A stretch of 64,000 nt of DNA. It comes from Archilochus colubris (lineage: Eukaryota; Chordata; Aves; Apodiformes; Trochilidae). Every line of letters begins with the position of its first letter. The first letter of the stretch is position 1. The stretch lies in NCBI GenBank assembly GCA_023079485.1, contig CM041086.1, forward strand, positions 13,896,401 to 13,960,400. Reading direction: 5' to 3'. The position numbers were made by a program, and so were the translations under genes. Under the pieces are notes generated by a model. The model was not told the DNA's origin. It saw only the letters and a program-made list of their open reading frames with translations, and searched no databases. Positions 33,946-46,023 of this stretch are shown piece by piece.

Positions 33946-36369
33946 TACTCAGAGAGTGAGGAAATGGGGAACTTGTTAATACCAGTCAAAATGGTCACCT
34001 GGCAATCAGGTGAACTTAGGGCTCATCCCAGGAAATGAAGCTGTTAAGGAAAATGAACCTGCCAGCAAGTGGAGAGAGATGGGATGGAGGAGGAAGCTGC
34101 TGGTGCTGCTCTGTAAAGATCTGGGCTTTGAAGGCAACTGCAGTGTTGGTGGGAAGTCTGATGCCACAGAAATGGAAAGGTAGAAGGTGGCAAAATGCTC
34201 TGCAGGAACTGGATCACTGATGCTGAGACAGCAGGAGCTCTGCTCAGGTAGGTGAAGGCAGGACAGGCAGCTACAGCCTGCACAAAAATGGGCACCTGAG
34301 CTGGAAAAGCTTCCCCCTGATGTCTGGCTGTGATCCTCATCATGCCTGGACTTCGGGAGCTTTTTTTTTTTTTTTTCCCCAACGTGTTTCAGGTGAATGA
34401 GGGGCTCTTGTCTCCCTGGTTTTGTCTTAATCCAAGCCCCAGGAGGTGAGAGCAAAGCTTGCTCCATGGATGCTTGTGGCTCTGGCTCCAGGCTCCCAGC
34501 CCCTGAAGGTCTCCTGATCCTATAGATGAACCCTTTGGCCCTGCTCTGAGGCTGGGATGAGTTTGCTGGGGTGGCAGAGCCTGTGGACACAGCCCGTTCT
34601 TGCCAGGGAGGGCAGTCAGGATGTGGAGCCCTTCCTGGGAGGTCCCTGGGCATTCCTGGCTGGAGGCACTGGTTGGAAGTGGCCCCGATCCCACATCCCT
34701 GATGTCTGTGGGAGCACAGCTGGGAAATCATTCCACAGGGTGGAAATCATTTGGGACAGATCTGCAGGGCTTGCAGCAGGAGGGTTCCTGGTCCCCCTTG
34801 AAGTGTCTTTTGGCTCCTGCTCATCACTTTGCTTTGCCAACACTCACCCAAAGGACCTCTGCAGAACCCTGAACCCTGTAACCAGCCTCAGGAAGTGCCA
34901 AGAACTGAGACCAGATCAGTGTGGGATCAGCAGGTTTTAGTGATCTGCTTAAAATGCAAATGCATGTGGGAATCTGGCAGTGCCAGGAGCTGCAATGTGT
35001 TCTCCAAGCAGCAGAGGCCGTGGATGAGCACAAAAGAAATGTCATGTTTCAGCCCTCTGGTTTCATGATACCAGCTGAGGAATCCATCTTCTGTCTAAAT
35101 GAATGGTTTAGCCTTCTGGATTAAATATAATAAGGCACATTAATGTATTACCTGCTGTTTGAGGTTAATGAGAGCTGATCTTGGTGCCACAAGGCACTGG
35201 GCTGGAACCCAGGGGGTTGTTCCGTGGGAAACAGGAACTTCTGCTCCTCGTCCCTGTGCTGGAAGTGAGGGATATGCTGGGGGTGCTACTGCTTCCTGCA
35301 AGGGAAAAAGGAAACCCACCTCTCATAAAAGGAGCAGCTTTTGTTTCTTTTTTTGTTTGCTTTTTAAGAAAGCATTCAAGGGGGGAGGGCTGGGGGTGTT
35401 GTGCCTAGAGTGCAGTATTTGGAGATCAGTCCCCACCTTGTACCCTCCTGATGCTCGTATTTGCCTGGGCTGAGCTCTGCTCCTGGTTTCTGTTCCATCC
35501 CACCTGGTCCACCACAGGCATCTGTTCTGCTTTTCATGCCCCCCAGCCAGGATGTGGATGCTCCCATGGGCAGCTGGTGAGGAAACCCCCAGTCTTCTGG
35601 GTTTGTGAGAAAGGTTTTGTGTCCTTTCCTGAAGTTTCTGAGAGGGAGAGGGAAGAAAAGTTAATTTTTGTGGGGAAAAAGTTTCTTTCTTCCTACGGGA
35701 TGCTCCAGCCTTTCAGGCACTTGAGTAAATGTTTATCCTTAGGTGAGCTGGTCAGGCTACATCTCTGGTCAAACTGAAGTGGTTTGAGCTGGGTCACTAA
35801 TGAAAAACATATTTTCATTTCTCTTTCAAACTGTGTTCAAAGCACCAGGAGTGAGATGTGAGACTTGGTGAGTGATTACTGCATTTCATTGCTTGGCACA
35901 TGACTCACGTTTGTGTTGTGCTTTAATGCCAAAAAGGGCCATCACTCCCCTGGGGATGAGGATTTTAAAGTGTAGCATTTAATTCAAGTACAAAGCAGAT
36001 GAGCAGTCCTCTAAATGTGATCAGTCATTGGTGTGCTTGAGTCAAAGCACTGTCTCTTTGAAAATTCAGATCTCTCTTTATCTTCCATCAGAGCTGCTCA
36101 CTCCTGGGTGGGGTTTGTTGGGGTTTTTTTCCCAATATATTTATTTTTAATATCCAGGTACCAGTAGGGCTGCACTCCACCCTCAAATGCCAAGGGAGAA
36201 AATGTTTGCAGCCTTGCTGGTAAGAACCTCTTGGGGAAGAAGTGTGATTTGTGTTGGTGTGCAAGCAGTGACAGAGTTGAAGTGTCAATGAGGGATCAGG
36301 CTGTATAAATCTGACTGCACTGTGTGCTGCTCAGTGGTAAATCCTCGTGTCCTGTGTCCCAGAGGGAGG

Positions 36370-36415
36370 AGGTGGCAGGAGGGATGGTGGCAGGAGGGAT
36401 GGTGGCAGAAGGATG
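36370..36415. repeat. 15-bp tandem repeat, three copies
   Basis: Unit GGTGGCAGGAGGGAT repeated three times, the last copy imperfect. Confidence 0.85.
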
Positions 36416-36504
36416 CCTCAGCTCTGGCTGGCTGCAGGGCAGAGGTGGTGGACAAGGAAGGAAGCAGCAAACACACAAACATCCCTGGGTGAGAGAATAA
36501 TCAG

Positions 36505-36650
36505 AATCACAGAACGGTTTGGGTTGGAAGGGACCTTAAACATCATTTAGTTCCAAAGCCCTCTCCAGGGCAGGTTTCCCACTGGACCAGGTGGCTCCAA
36601 GCCCCATCCAACCTGACTTGGAACACTCCCAGGGATGGGATATCCAGAAA
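36505..36650 (-). mobile_element. CR1 LINE 3' fragment (antisense, short)
   Basis: AATCACAGAACGGTTTGGG, then TTGGAAGGGACCTTAAACATC and CCAAGCCCCATCCAACCTGA. About 145 bp of a CR1 tail in reverse. Confidence 0.85.
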
Positions 36651-37752
36651 GCCCCTGTTTATGGGACAGTCCCCTGAGTGTTTAGGCTGGCTGTAGGTTT
36701 TTGGAAAGGTCTGGTTTGCCCACATTCTCTGTTGGGGGTCAAAGCTTTTGGCTCTGCTGAGAAATTCAAGATGGCACCAGAAGCCTCCTTGTGGAGGTAA
36801 TGTTTAGATTTTTATTTATTACATAAAATTAATGAAATAACACACACCAATGGGGTACAGTCCAACTTAGGTTATTGTGTGGAGAAAAAGGCTCCTGCCC
36901 ATCCTGAGGCCTTTCCAGGCACCCACAGCCCCCAGGAACATCTGGAGCCATTTCCCTGTGCTTTGGGTCACTCATGGGCGTGGCTGGAGAGGGAAATCTG
37001 TGTCTGCTTTCCCCATGTCACTGCTTGGTGGAACCACAGGAGACTTCAGCTAAATAAATGGAAAAGGTGGAAAAAAGGATCTGGACAAGAAAAAACTCTG
37101 CTGATGATCTCGGGGGCAGTTTGGACTCTGCCTGTGGTCAATATCAGTGGGATTTGTGCAGCTCCAAGGGGAGGACCCCAGAAGCCATGGGACCAGCAAA
37201 GAAAATATTTCCATTGATTTAAAGAGGCTCAATCAAGGCTGAAACCCCCTGGGCATTAAGGGAAGTTTTGTTTGCAGGGGCTTTGCACTGATTTGTGCTG
37301 TCCTGTAGGAGCAGGATGTGTCCCCACGGGGCCACTTGCAAGCTCAGATCTCTGCTGTGCACTGCTGGGGAGTAACTGAGCTTTGAAATTATCTGCCTAA
37401 AAGACAGCTGCTTTGCCACTGCATTTCTGAGCTTGCGTGTTCTTTTTCTGATAAAAAGAAGAAAAAAATCTTCATCCACCCTTCCCAGCAGTGGCTGGTG
37501 CAAATTTAATTTGACGAGGGGGGGGAGGTTCCCTGAGATCAGAGCTGAGGAGCTTTTGGAAGCTATTAAATAACTGTGCTTAACAACGAGTGAAAAAATA
37601 ACTCCCCTTCCCTTCCCCCAGGTGAGGGCTTGGACCTTTCCTTCCCCCTGCAGCACTTCTGGGCTCTGCCGGCAGGAGGAGGAGGGAGCCGATCCCTGGG
37701 GCTGTCAGGAACTGATGGAATGAAAGGGAAATTGGATTGAGTTCCATCCGAC

Positions 37753-38040
37753 GAATCATAGAATGTTTAGGGCTGGAAGGGATCTTAAACTTCACCCAGT
37801 TCCAACCCCCCTGCATGGGCAGGGACACCTCGCACCAGCTCAGGATGCTCCAAGCCCCATCCAGCCTGGACCTGAACACTGCCAGGAATGGGGCAGCCAC
37901 AGCTCCCCTGGGCAACTTGTGGGAAAGCTGATTTAAATCTACCAGATGGAAACCATTACCCTTTGTCCTATTGCTACACCACGTCTTTGTAAAAAAACCT
38001 CTTTCCAGCTTTCCTGTAGGCCCTTCAGGTTCTGGAGTTT
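37753..38040 (-). mobile_element. CR1 LINE 3' fragment (antisense)
   Basis: GAATCATAGAATGTTTAGGG, CTGGAAGGGATCTTAAACTTC, CTCCAAGCCCCATCCAGCC and a diverged continuation to TTCAGGTTCTGG. Old copy without an intact frame. Confidence 0.85.
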
Positions 38041-39137
38041 CCTCGATAAGAGCAGGGAGCTCAGCTTTGCCATCCTGCAGGAAAAGGGGGCGTTTGCCCT
38101 GTGGGATGTTGAAGGCCACAAAATCCCTGCTGTAGGATACCTGTGGAAAAAAGCTGAGTTGTTTTCCCATGAGACAGGGAAGCAGGACCAGGGGTGGGAG
38201 GAGGGAGCCTGATGTTGAGGGGTAGGAGGTGACTGCATGGCCAGTGCAGCCAGATTACTGTGTCCTGGGATGGTAAAGCAAAGCCAGCCCAATGCTAGAG
38301 TGAAATGTGGGAGCTGCAGACAGCCCAGGTGATGTCTCACAGCAGCAAAAGCCATTTTCTGGGGTCTGGTTAACTTTTCCATCTATTTAATCCAAAGAAA
38401 GTAGTAAATGGCAACTTGACATCCCAAAGCAGAGAACAGAGTGCTTTGCAGAGCCCGTGTTATCACTTCAGCCACAAGAATTCTTTTTCCTTTGCTTAAT
38501 TAAAGCCCTGTGATGGTTCTGCAAAGAGGAAGTGATACCCCAGATCACTTCCTCAGTGAAGATTATTGCATGTTTTCTATTTTTTGTTCCTGTCTGCAGC
38601 CCTAGGTGTGTAACTTTGGGGCATCCTGCTCGCCAGCCCTGGGCACCTCGCCTTGGGGGTGAAGGTGGGTGCCAGGTGTGTTGTGGAAGGAAGAGATGAA
38701 AGCTCTCCCCCCCCAGTTTAAACCTCCTGGTGCTCCCTGGTCTTGGAGGATCCAAGGAGATTTTAATTCAGCAGCTCAAACCCTGGGGCCGTGCAAACCA
38801 TGAAAGCTGTGAGTGAGGTGGTGGAAGGAGGAAGCAGGGAGCAGGGAGCTGAGGACATGGATTCTGCATGGCAAGTGAACAGGTAAAGCAAAACCTGAGC
38901 ACCCACTGTGCTGTACCTGAGCTGGGTGCTGGGTGCACACCAGTCAGCACCAGCTCAATGGCAGAGCCACTGCCTACTCAGTCAAGGTCCATGAGAGTTG
39001 TTCATCTCAGTACTTACTGACTTTGGAACATAATTTCCACACCTCTCCTCATTGCTGCAGCCCCTTTTGCTTGTCCAGAAAACCAGCTCTGTGCCTTGTG
39101 AAAGACTCAGGACAGACTCAGACTTGACTCTGTCTTG
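38041..39137. other. Intergenic, nothing recognised
   Basis: GC-moderate DNA between a CR1 and the miniature LTR element. No coding signal. Confidence 0.5.
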
Positions 39138-39143
39138 CCCCAC

Positions 39144-39362
39144 TGTAGAGAAGATAAACCAGGTGCCTTGAGTTACCAAAGAGTGGGTGCAAGTCCACCT
39201 GTGCCTGATTAGGACAGGCCCCTATTGGGCATGAGCAAGACCAGGGGGCCAATAAAGGTGGGACACACACCCACAGAGAAAAAAAGCTCACTCTTGTGTG
39301 AGGCAATGGAGAGGCCAGCAGCTCACCGAGCCTCAGGAGCAAGAAAGGCTCCTCCCGCTACA
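39144..39362 (+). repeat. 5' LTR of miniature element
   Basis: 219 bp, TG...CA bounded. It contains CCACCTGTGCCTGATTAGG and GACCAGGGGGCCAATAAAGG, the latter a CCAAT-like and TATA-like region. An A7 run at about 39280 is missing from the 3' LTR. Confidence 0.9.
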
Positions 39363-39364
39363 TT

Positions 39365-39382
39365 TGGTGGAGAATGCGGGCA
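39365..39382 (+). promoter_or_regulatory. Primer-binding-site-like sequence
   Basis: TGGTGGAGAATGCGGGCA begins two bases after the 5' LTR and starts TGG, as expected for pairing with a tRNA CCA end. I cannot match it to a specific tRNA from memory. Confidence 0.6.
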
Positions 39383-39492
39383 ATGTACAGACGTCTAAAG
39401 AAGCAGCAGTGTGAGGAGCTGGCAACAGGAACATTCTCCCTGATTTGAAAAAGTGCCTGGGCTAACACTCTCCCTGAAAGGTATGACCAGCA

Positions 39493-39992
39493 AGCTCTTT
39501 GGATTGGAAACCCCTGAGCAGAGGGAAGCCAAGATAAGGATTCTCTCTTTGGAAACCCTTGAGCAGAGGGAAGCCAGGAGGATGGAATCCCATGAGGAAG
39601 GGTTAAATCCCATAATCCCATGAGGAACCAGAAACCCATGAGGAACCAGCAAGCTCTTTGGAAACCCCTGAGCAGAGGAAAGCCAAGAGAAGAGCAGATA
39701 CAGGAGGGAGAAGAACAACTCAAGTTGGAAAAGCAGAGACTTTGTGAAAAGTGCCTGGGCTGACATTGAACGGTTTGCCTAGGCTGCAGCAGTGTGAGGT
39801 GTATGTTTGTATGTTTAAGTGTAATGTTCAGTGTTGTGTCACTCTTATAAGCTAGGGTTAAATCCCGTAAGCTATAAATGTGTGTCAGTCGAAGCTAGGG
39901 TTAAATCCCGTAAGATATATGTGTAAAAATGTGTAAAAATCCTGTAATCAGTGTTGTAAAAATGTGTGTGTAAAAATCCTGTAAGCTAGGGC
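39493..39992 (+). repeat. Internal short repeats of miniature element
   Basis: Three imperfect copies of a ~38-bp unit containing CTTTGGAAACCCCTGAGCAG (near 39493, 39543 and 39651). They are followed by two copies of GCTAGGGTTAAATCCCGTAAG (near 39851 and 39894) and a shorter relic near 39977. This repeat-built, stop-filled interior replaces coding sequence. Confidence 0.75.
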
Positions 39993-40009
39993 AAACTGGG
40001 AAAGCTTTA

Positions 40010-40033
40010 AGAAAAAAAAAAAAGGGGGGGAAA
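40010..40033 (+). promoter_or_regulatory. Polypurine tract
   Basis: An A run, then G7, then AAA, directly before the TG of the 3' LTR. This is the expected plus-strand primer site of a retroelement. Confidence 0.85.
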
Positions 40034-40249
40034 TGTAGAGAAGATAAACCAGGTGTCTTGAGTTGCCAATGAGTGGGTGTGAGTCCACCTGTGCCTGATT
40101 AGGACAGGCCCCTATTGGGCATGAGCAAGACCAGGGGGCCAATGAAGGTGGGACACACACCCACAGAGCAGAGCTCACTCTTGTGTGAGGCCATGGAGAA
40201 ACCAGCTGCTTGTTGAGCCTCAGGAGCAAGAAAGGCTCCTCCTGCTACA
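40034..40249 (+). repeat. 3' LTR of miniature element
   Basis: 216 bp, same TG...CA ends and near-identical central part as the 5' LTR. Differences concentrate in the last 80 bp. Confidence 0.9.
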
Positions 40250-40255
40250 CCCCAC

Positions 40256-40765
40256 CAAGAAGGTGAGTGATGGTGTTGGTTGTCCTTATCCCCCCAGGGC
40301 TGGGCCATGGGTTATCATGGATGGAGGAAAGCTACCCCCATATTTTTTTTTATTCCCTTTGACAGGACAAATACAAATTCACCCCTGTTCCTCCCTGTCT
40401 GGAGCATTTTGTAGGGCCCAAGGAAAGGCAGAGTGGTGCTGAGGTTGCTCGGCCCTCTCTGACTGGTACTGGTGTGAGTGGCTCCCTCACCTTCTGGTTT
40501 CAGGCCAGAGAAATGTTATTGTCATTAAAGTTGCCTAACTAATCACAGGGAGTTTCTTATTTTGAGGAACTTTTCCAAAATAAAAATGGTAAGAAGAAGA
40601 GGAAGGGGCAGATGGGGTGAGCAGCTGTGTGCAGCCACTTTCACCATCATTGCACCCACGTGAGTTTCACAAAAGCAAACTGCAGAGACACAGAGAAGGG
40701 GGGGACACCAAAACACACACCTAAACTGGCACCTTTTTGTGTGTACCCAGTGTAGTGGTTGAGTC
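40256..40765. other. Intergenic, nothing recognised
   Basis: No gene or repeat recognised between the LTR element and the next CR1 fragment. Confidence 0.5.
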
Positions 40766-40907
40766 ACCCCCTTGGGAGATGTTTAAAAGCTGTAGATGTG
40801 GTCCTTAGGGAAAGGTTTTAGTGCTGGATGTGGCAGTGTTAAGTTTACAGCTGCACTTGATGATCTTAAAGGTTTTTTCCAACCGAAATGATTCTATCCT
40901 TCTATGG
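40766..40907 (+). mobile_element. CR1 LINE 3' fragment (sense)
   Basis: GGGAGATGTTTAAAAGCTG, GATGTGGTCCTTAGGGAAAGG, TTGATGATCTTAAAGG and a terminal ATTCTATCCTTCTATGG: an old CR1 tail in sense orientation. Confidence 0.8.
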
Positions 40908-43900
40908 TTGAAATGCCAGTGCCTGTAGGGACCCCCTGAGCATCCCCTGGGCTCTGCCTCAGGGTGCATCATGCCCAGTGCCACTCAGACACCAGCAAAG
41001 AGCCTGGGGAAGGCTGAACTAGAACCCCGGGACCCACCGAGGTCTTGATGCAGCAGAAATTCCTCTCTTCTCTTTGAGTTCCCCCTGGATTGAAGCTCCT
41101 GGTGTCAGCTCTGTGTATTTATAGGAGTGCTGCAGAGATAGCAGTGCTGTGCTCCAGGGGAACATTGTAAGGATGAGCCTTTCCCTGTCACCTGCACTCA
41201 TCTTGATTTTAGAGCACTCAGTGGTACCCGGAGTATTTAACAGCTCTCCAGCTCTGACTAATGGGTACAGATGCACATAAGATAGAAAGATTAGCAGCTC
41301 AGCTGCCTGATTAATATGTAAATGTACCCAGTTATGTGTGAGAGCTCTTAATGAAGTAACTCACACTCCTGCCTCCGTATATCAAAGGTGATTGATGGAA
41401 AAAGCACATTAGGTGCCTGCTGGAAAGCATAAAAGTTGGGGTTTTTTGGTCTATATCTTTCCCTTAAAAAAAATAAAATCTGTAGATCTAGTGCTGAGAT
41501 TTCCTAAGGGAGAAAAAACAACACAATCTGAGTTTAATCTAAACTAATCCAAATTGTTGGCCACGCTCCTGCAGTATCTGTAAATTCTCAGAGAGGAGTA
41601 ATCCATCAGGATCTTGTATAACAATCCACATGGTATCTTAAATAAACCTTCTCTTTGGCTGCAGCTTGCAGCTGACACTGACTGTAAATTATTTGATGCC
41701 ATTTTATATGATGAACTGCAGCCCAGGATGAAGGTTGGGGTGAAGGCAGGAGGAAACAGCCCCAGTGGAAGACGTTCCTGTTCTGCTCCTTTCACCCTGG
41801 TTATGCTGTGGCACTGCCCTGCTCCTCAGCCTGATGGTGCCTCTGGCCAGGCTGTGCCTCAAGAATATCAAAGAAAAAAATCCTGAGGATTTGTAGCTGG
41901 CAAGTCCTGGGGCATCGAGGCACAGATTGCCCCCCAAAGCCCACAGCCCTGTGATGGGCCTTTTCCTGGAGGGGAGGACAGCTCTGGAAACACCCCCAAA
42001 ACCATCACCTTGAATCACAGCAGACTTTCATCCTGCCCCTCCAAACCTCTGGGTTTTGTTTTACTATCACTCTCTTCAAAATAAAACCCATTATGCTGAT
42101 GCTGGCTAAGCCCTGCATAATGTCTGCTCCCCAGGATGGGAGCTGTAAAGTGCTCAATTGCTGCAAGATCTTGCACAGATAGAATGCATTACAGCTCCTG
42201 GCTGTCAAAGGAGTTGGAAATATTCAAATCCTGTTATGTGCTCTTGCTCCAGTAGGAATCTGGGGGGCAGGAGCCCTGTTCTGTCACCCCCACCCAGCTG
42301 CTCTCTATAATGTGTTTCATGTTGATCTTTCCTTGTTGTGGCATCTTGGGGGGGGTTGTTTTTTGTTTTTTGTGGATTTTTTGTGTTGTTTTTAAACAGG
42401 CAGAACTTTTCTAAGAGTAAATGTTGTAGTGGTGTGAAGTTTCCCTCTTAAAAATCTTTGCTGACTTTCTCTCTGTCAGCAGCAACAACATCATCTCGGT
42501 TGTTGCACAAGGAAAGAGGAGTGAGGAGGCAAGAAGGGGGCTCTTCAAACCATCACCCCACAGCCACCATTCTCAGGGATGGTTTCAGCCCTGGAGAGGA
42601 GGATTTGGGGCACAACTGCCCCTGTGCTGGCTTTGCAGGAGAGTCCCAGAGTAGGTACAAGGACAGAAGGGTCCAGCCAGGGCAGCTCAGTGCCAGCCTC
42701 TGACTTCTGTTTGGCCATTTCTCCATCAATAAGCTCCATTACTGGTTCTGAAGGTTTGTTTTGGTTTGTTTTTTTTTCTACTATTGTCTTTATTAGCTAT
42801 CATTCTTGTCATTTTTCCCCCTAAATGCAGCAACCTAGTCTGGCATTTTAAGTGTTTATTTTTTCATTTTCTTCTAGTACCTCTGATGCAGGAAAATCAT
42901 CTCCTTGTAAGCACTAATAGATAGACAATAAACAATAGATAATTGTTTATTGTATTCTGGATGACAAATTAGTTTAAGATATTTATTAGGATGATGTTTA
43001 AAGCTTTCAATGCAATTAAACATGAAATAATACTTCATAATTCATACAGAGAAAGATCTTTGTCTGCAGCTGGTGTGTCTCAGAAGAAAATGTTATATGA
43101 GAATTGTTCAGTCCCTGTTATATCAGCGTCCAGCTAATGGGTGCTGAACTGGGACTGGATGAAAAATGTTGTTCCTCTCTCTTGATGCTTCATGGGTTTT
43201 CCTGGTCATTCTCTTTTGCTCCAAAAATAGGAATTCCTGCAGTGCTTCCCCAGGCCTCTGTCAGGAATCCCATCCTCACTAAGATTTGCAATGTTAAGGG
43301 GAAAGCTGGCAGCATGACCACCAAGTCAGAGGATCCACACCACTCACCCAAAATGCTAAGGGGCTGAAAGACCCTTTTTCTCCATGAGAAGAGAAAGAGT
43401 TGGAGGCTTCAGCATCTTCTTCCAAACTTCCATCATCCTCCTGCCTTGAGGTGTTGTTCTGGCTTCTCATCATCTCCTTCCATGAAAGATATGTCCCAGA
43501 GCAAACCAATGGCCACAGGGGTTGTGTCCCCTCTGAGCTGCTCTGTTTTTCAGCTGGAAGATGCTTGAGGATTCAAAAAGTAGTCAAAAAGCTTTGATCT
43601 CCAAGACAGGTTGGGTGAAAGCACAGTGAAGGATACATCACTCCTTTGAGGAAAGGAGATTGATTGGTCCCCACCCCTCAAATGATGAGCCTGGGTGTGC
43701 AACAGGGCTGAGCCACCCACAGTTAATTATTTATTCTCAAGTTAATTTATTTATTTCCATTTATTTACAAGATGGTTCAGTTCCACAGCTGCCACCTGTG
43801 GAGATGACCCATGCTGGCCATGGGCACCTGAGCCATCTAAGCCACCACAGGAGGGGATTCATTGAGCTGGGAGGGGATGACCATGGCTGGTGGGCTGAGG

Positions 43901-46023
43901 CTGTCCTGGAAGAGTGGCAGTCTGGGTTGTGACTTTTAAGTCACAATTATTTATAGATTTTTACCCAATGACTCTTTGGTGGTTTGGAAATGGAAATATT
44001 CTCAGCTGAGACAGAACTTTAGAATCATCAGAGAAGTTGGTCACAGACCTTTATATCTTATTTATGTGTAAGTATATGGATGCAGGATATTAACTCTGCT
44101 GCCAGGTTACAGGTTACTGATGTATCAATAATTACTAACAGTAAAGATCTTTGAAACATCAAGGTGGAGAGTGTCCAAAAATTCTGCAGTTTGATCCTCT
44201 CTAAAGGCTTCAAATTCTTTGATCTTACTTTACAAAAATGGGCTTAGAGTTGGTCAAGAGACACCAAGTATTTCAAAGCCACATTTCTTAATTTCCTGCA
44301 GCTTTAAAGCTCAGCTGCTAAGCAGAACCAACCTCTGCATCCCTTGCTAAGTGCCAGAGCTGTGGGTGAGCATCACAAAGTGCCAAAGCAGCTTCGTGTA
44401 AAGTCAGCCTCCCCCTGCTATTTGCATTCAGCCCTTTACAGCTCTACCTGGACCTTTTATGGGAGATTTTTTTTTCCTTCTTTTTTCAATCCCGAACCAA
44501 TTTAAAGCCTTTTAATGGCAGCAAGTGGACACCTGATCTGCTATTTTCAAGCTGCAATTTATGTTGTCTTGCAGCAGCATTAATTCCAGCCCCTGAGGCG
44601 GGAGAAGGGCTTAGTGCAATCAGACTGATGAGCAGGAATGGATTTGTGCTGCTTAATTAGGAGCAGCAGCCACTTCCCACAGAGCTGATCTCCCATTGCC
44701 AGGAGGCAGCTGGAGCATCAGTTGCCCTGGGACCCCCTCACACCCAACCCCAGGGGGGAAAATGCCCCCAAAGGGGAGAGCACAGCCTAGCACAGGCTCC
44801 TGGCCCTCCTGATCAAGACTCATCTATGAGGGACACATTTGTCACATCAACCTGTAGCCACAAACCCCATGATTTTTGGACTGAGGTTCAGCTCAGTTCT
44901 GTTTTGGGGACCCTGGAGATATTACACAGCTGTGAGGTGGGGGAAACCCCCCCCCCCACCCCCCATATTTTTCTTCCTGCTGGCTTTCAGGTTACAAATT
45001 GCTCTGGGTTTGGGTAAGACTTTGGCTGACTACAGATTCTCCAAATTTCCTTAGTCCAGAGAGAAATTCTCAATGAAGAATGTACACTGCCTTTGATCTG
45101 TTTTTCAAGGGCAGAAATCAAGCCCTACATCTCGTGCTATGGACATAAACCATCAGGAAACCTGTGCCTGTCATAAGAGGCAGAGAGCAGGATATTTTCC
45201 ACTCTCTTTGTCCTTGGCCTTGTGTGTAAGCAAAACACTTCTCATCAACTTCTGGATAATTCCAGAGGGAAGGGAGAAACAGAGTAGGAAAAAGGCAAGT
45301 AAAACTGTAAGAAGCAGAACGTAACAGATATGGGATAACATTTTGCATTGTGAGAACCATCATAACCCACTTATAGAAGCATGACATGGAGGTCTGCCCT
45401 GTGAGCAAGTCAGTTTTAAGACCCTTCATTTTTTTTTCCTTTATAATCAAATCTACTCACTGGGATTGATGGACTGAAATTTGGCTTTGTTTTATTTGTC
45501 ATGTCAAAAGCTAGGTAAATAAACATAGCTTTAGTAAGTGGGGTTGGAAACTGTGGGATTAAGGGTCAATGAATGAGGAGAAAATGAGGATGAAGAGCCT
45601 GAAGTGGAGATACAGGCAGTGGTCAGACACAGGCAGCCACATGAGGTGGGTCCAGTCTTTTATCATCTGGATTTAATACCCAGATTGCTGGCAAGCCCTG
45701 CTGCTGGGAGAAAGCAGTCCCTAACCCCTTCTTTTGAAACACTTCCTTGTCTAATTCTGGCTCCAAGACTCTTCTATATTCAAGAAAATGGGGTTTCTTT
45801 TTGTAGGGGAATGAAAGCGGTACAGAGAGAGTTCAGTGATTTTCTGAATATATTGAGAAGTAGTTTTTTTTGTCAGGTACCAGCTAAACTCTGCAAAAAA
45901 GCTCTTGATAATTCTGAGAAGGCATGCAATGCGTGCAGAAACATTCAGGAAATGTGTCATGTTTGGGGAAAACAAGTTTTAGCTGCAGTCTTACAGCAGT
46001 GGGGAGTCCTACAGTCAGGACTG
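40908..46023. other. Intergenic, small structures only
   Basis: About 5 kb without a supportable gene. It contains a perfect 12-bp hairpin at 42925-42953 and a C-rich run at 44949-44966. Open frames here are short and unrelated to anything I recognise. Confidence 0.5.
42925..42953. repeat. Perfect 12-bp inverted repeat
   Basis: ACAATAAACAAT and its exact reverse complement, separated by AGATA. Each arm contains a TGTTTAT-type core like forkhead-factor sites. It may be chance in AT-rich DNA. Confidence 0.7.

Larger units (their letters stand above)
29871..36504. other. Intergenic, low-complexity tracts only
   Basis: About 6.6 kb with no supportable gene. Several open frames of 100-240 codons on either strand have no family resemblance and lie in GC-rich, stop-poor DNA. 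Notable tracts are an A23 run at 33923-33945, a T run near 34361-34376, and a G-rich stretch at 33785-33830. Confidence 0.5.
39138..40255 (+). mobile_element. Miniature non-autonomous LTR retroelement with 6-bp target duplication
   Basis: A complete ERV-like unit at 39144-40249, flanked by CCCCAC at 39138-39143 and 40250-40255. It has two direct LTRs (39144-39362 and 40034-40249) that start TGTAGAG and end GCTACA. After the 5' LTR comes a TGG-initial primer-binding-site-like segment, and before the 3' LTR a clean polypurine tract. The internal part is only 671 bp with no gag, pol or env reading frame, so movement would need proteins supplied by another element. A 6-bp duplication is typical of class II (ERVK-like) integrases. 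The LTRs differ at roughly 7% of sites by eye, so the insertion is not recent. Confidence 0.9.

Noticed and set aside
33522..33998. 158-codon minus-strand proline-rich open frame
   Set aside because: Begins beside an A23/T23 tract and reflects C-rich composition; no gene signals.
34006..34731. 241-codon minus-strand open frame
   Set aside because: No domain or family resemblance, overlaps other frames on both strands, and lies in stop-poor GC-rich intergenic DNA.
37580..38170. 196-codon minus-strand open frame
   Set aside because: About half lies over a decayed CR1 fragment and does not follow the CR1 protein frame well. The rest has no recognisable features.
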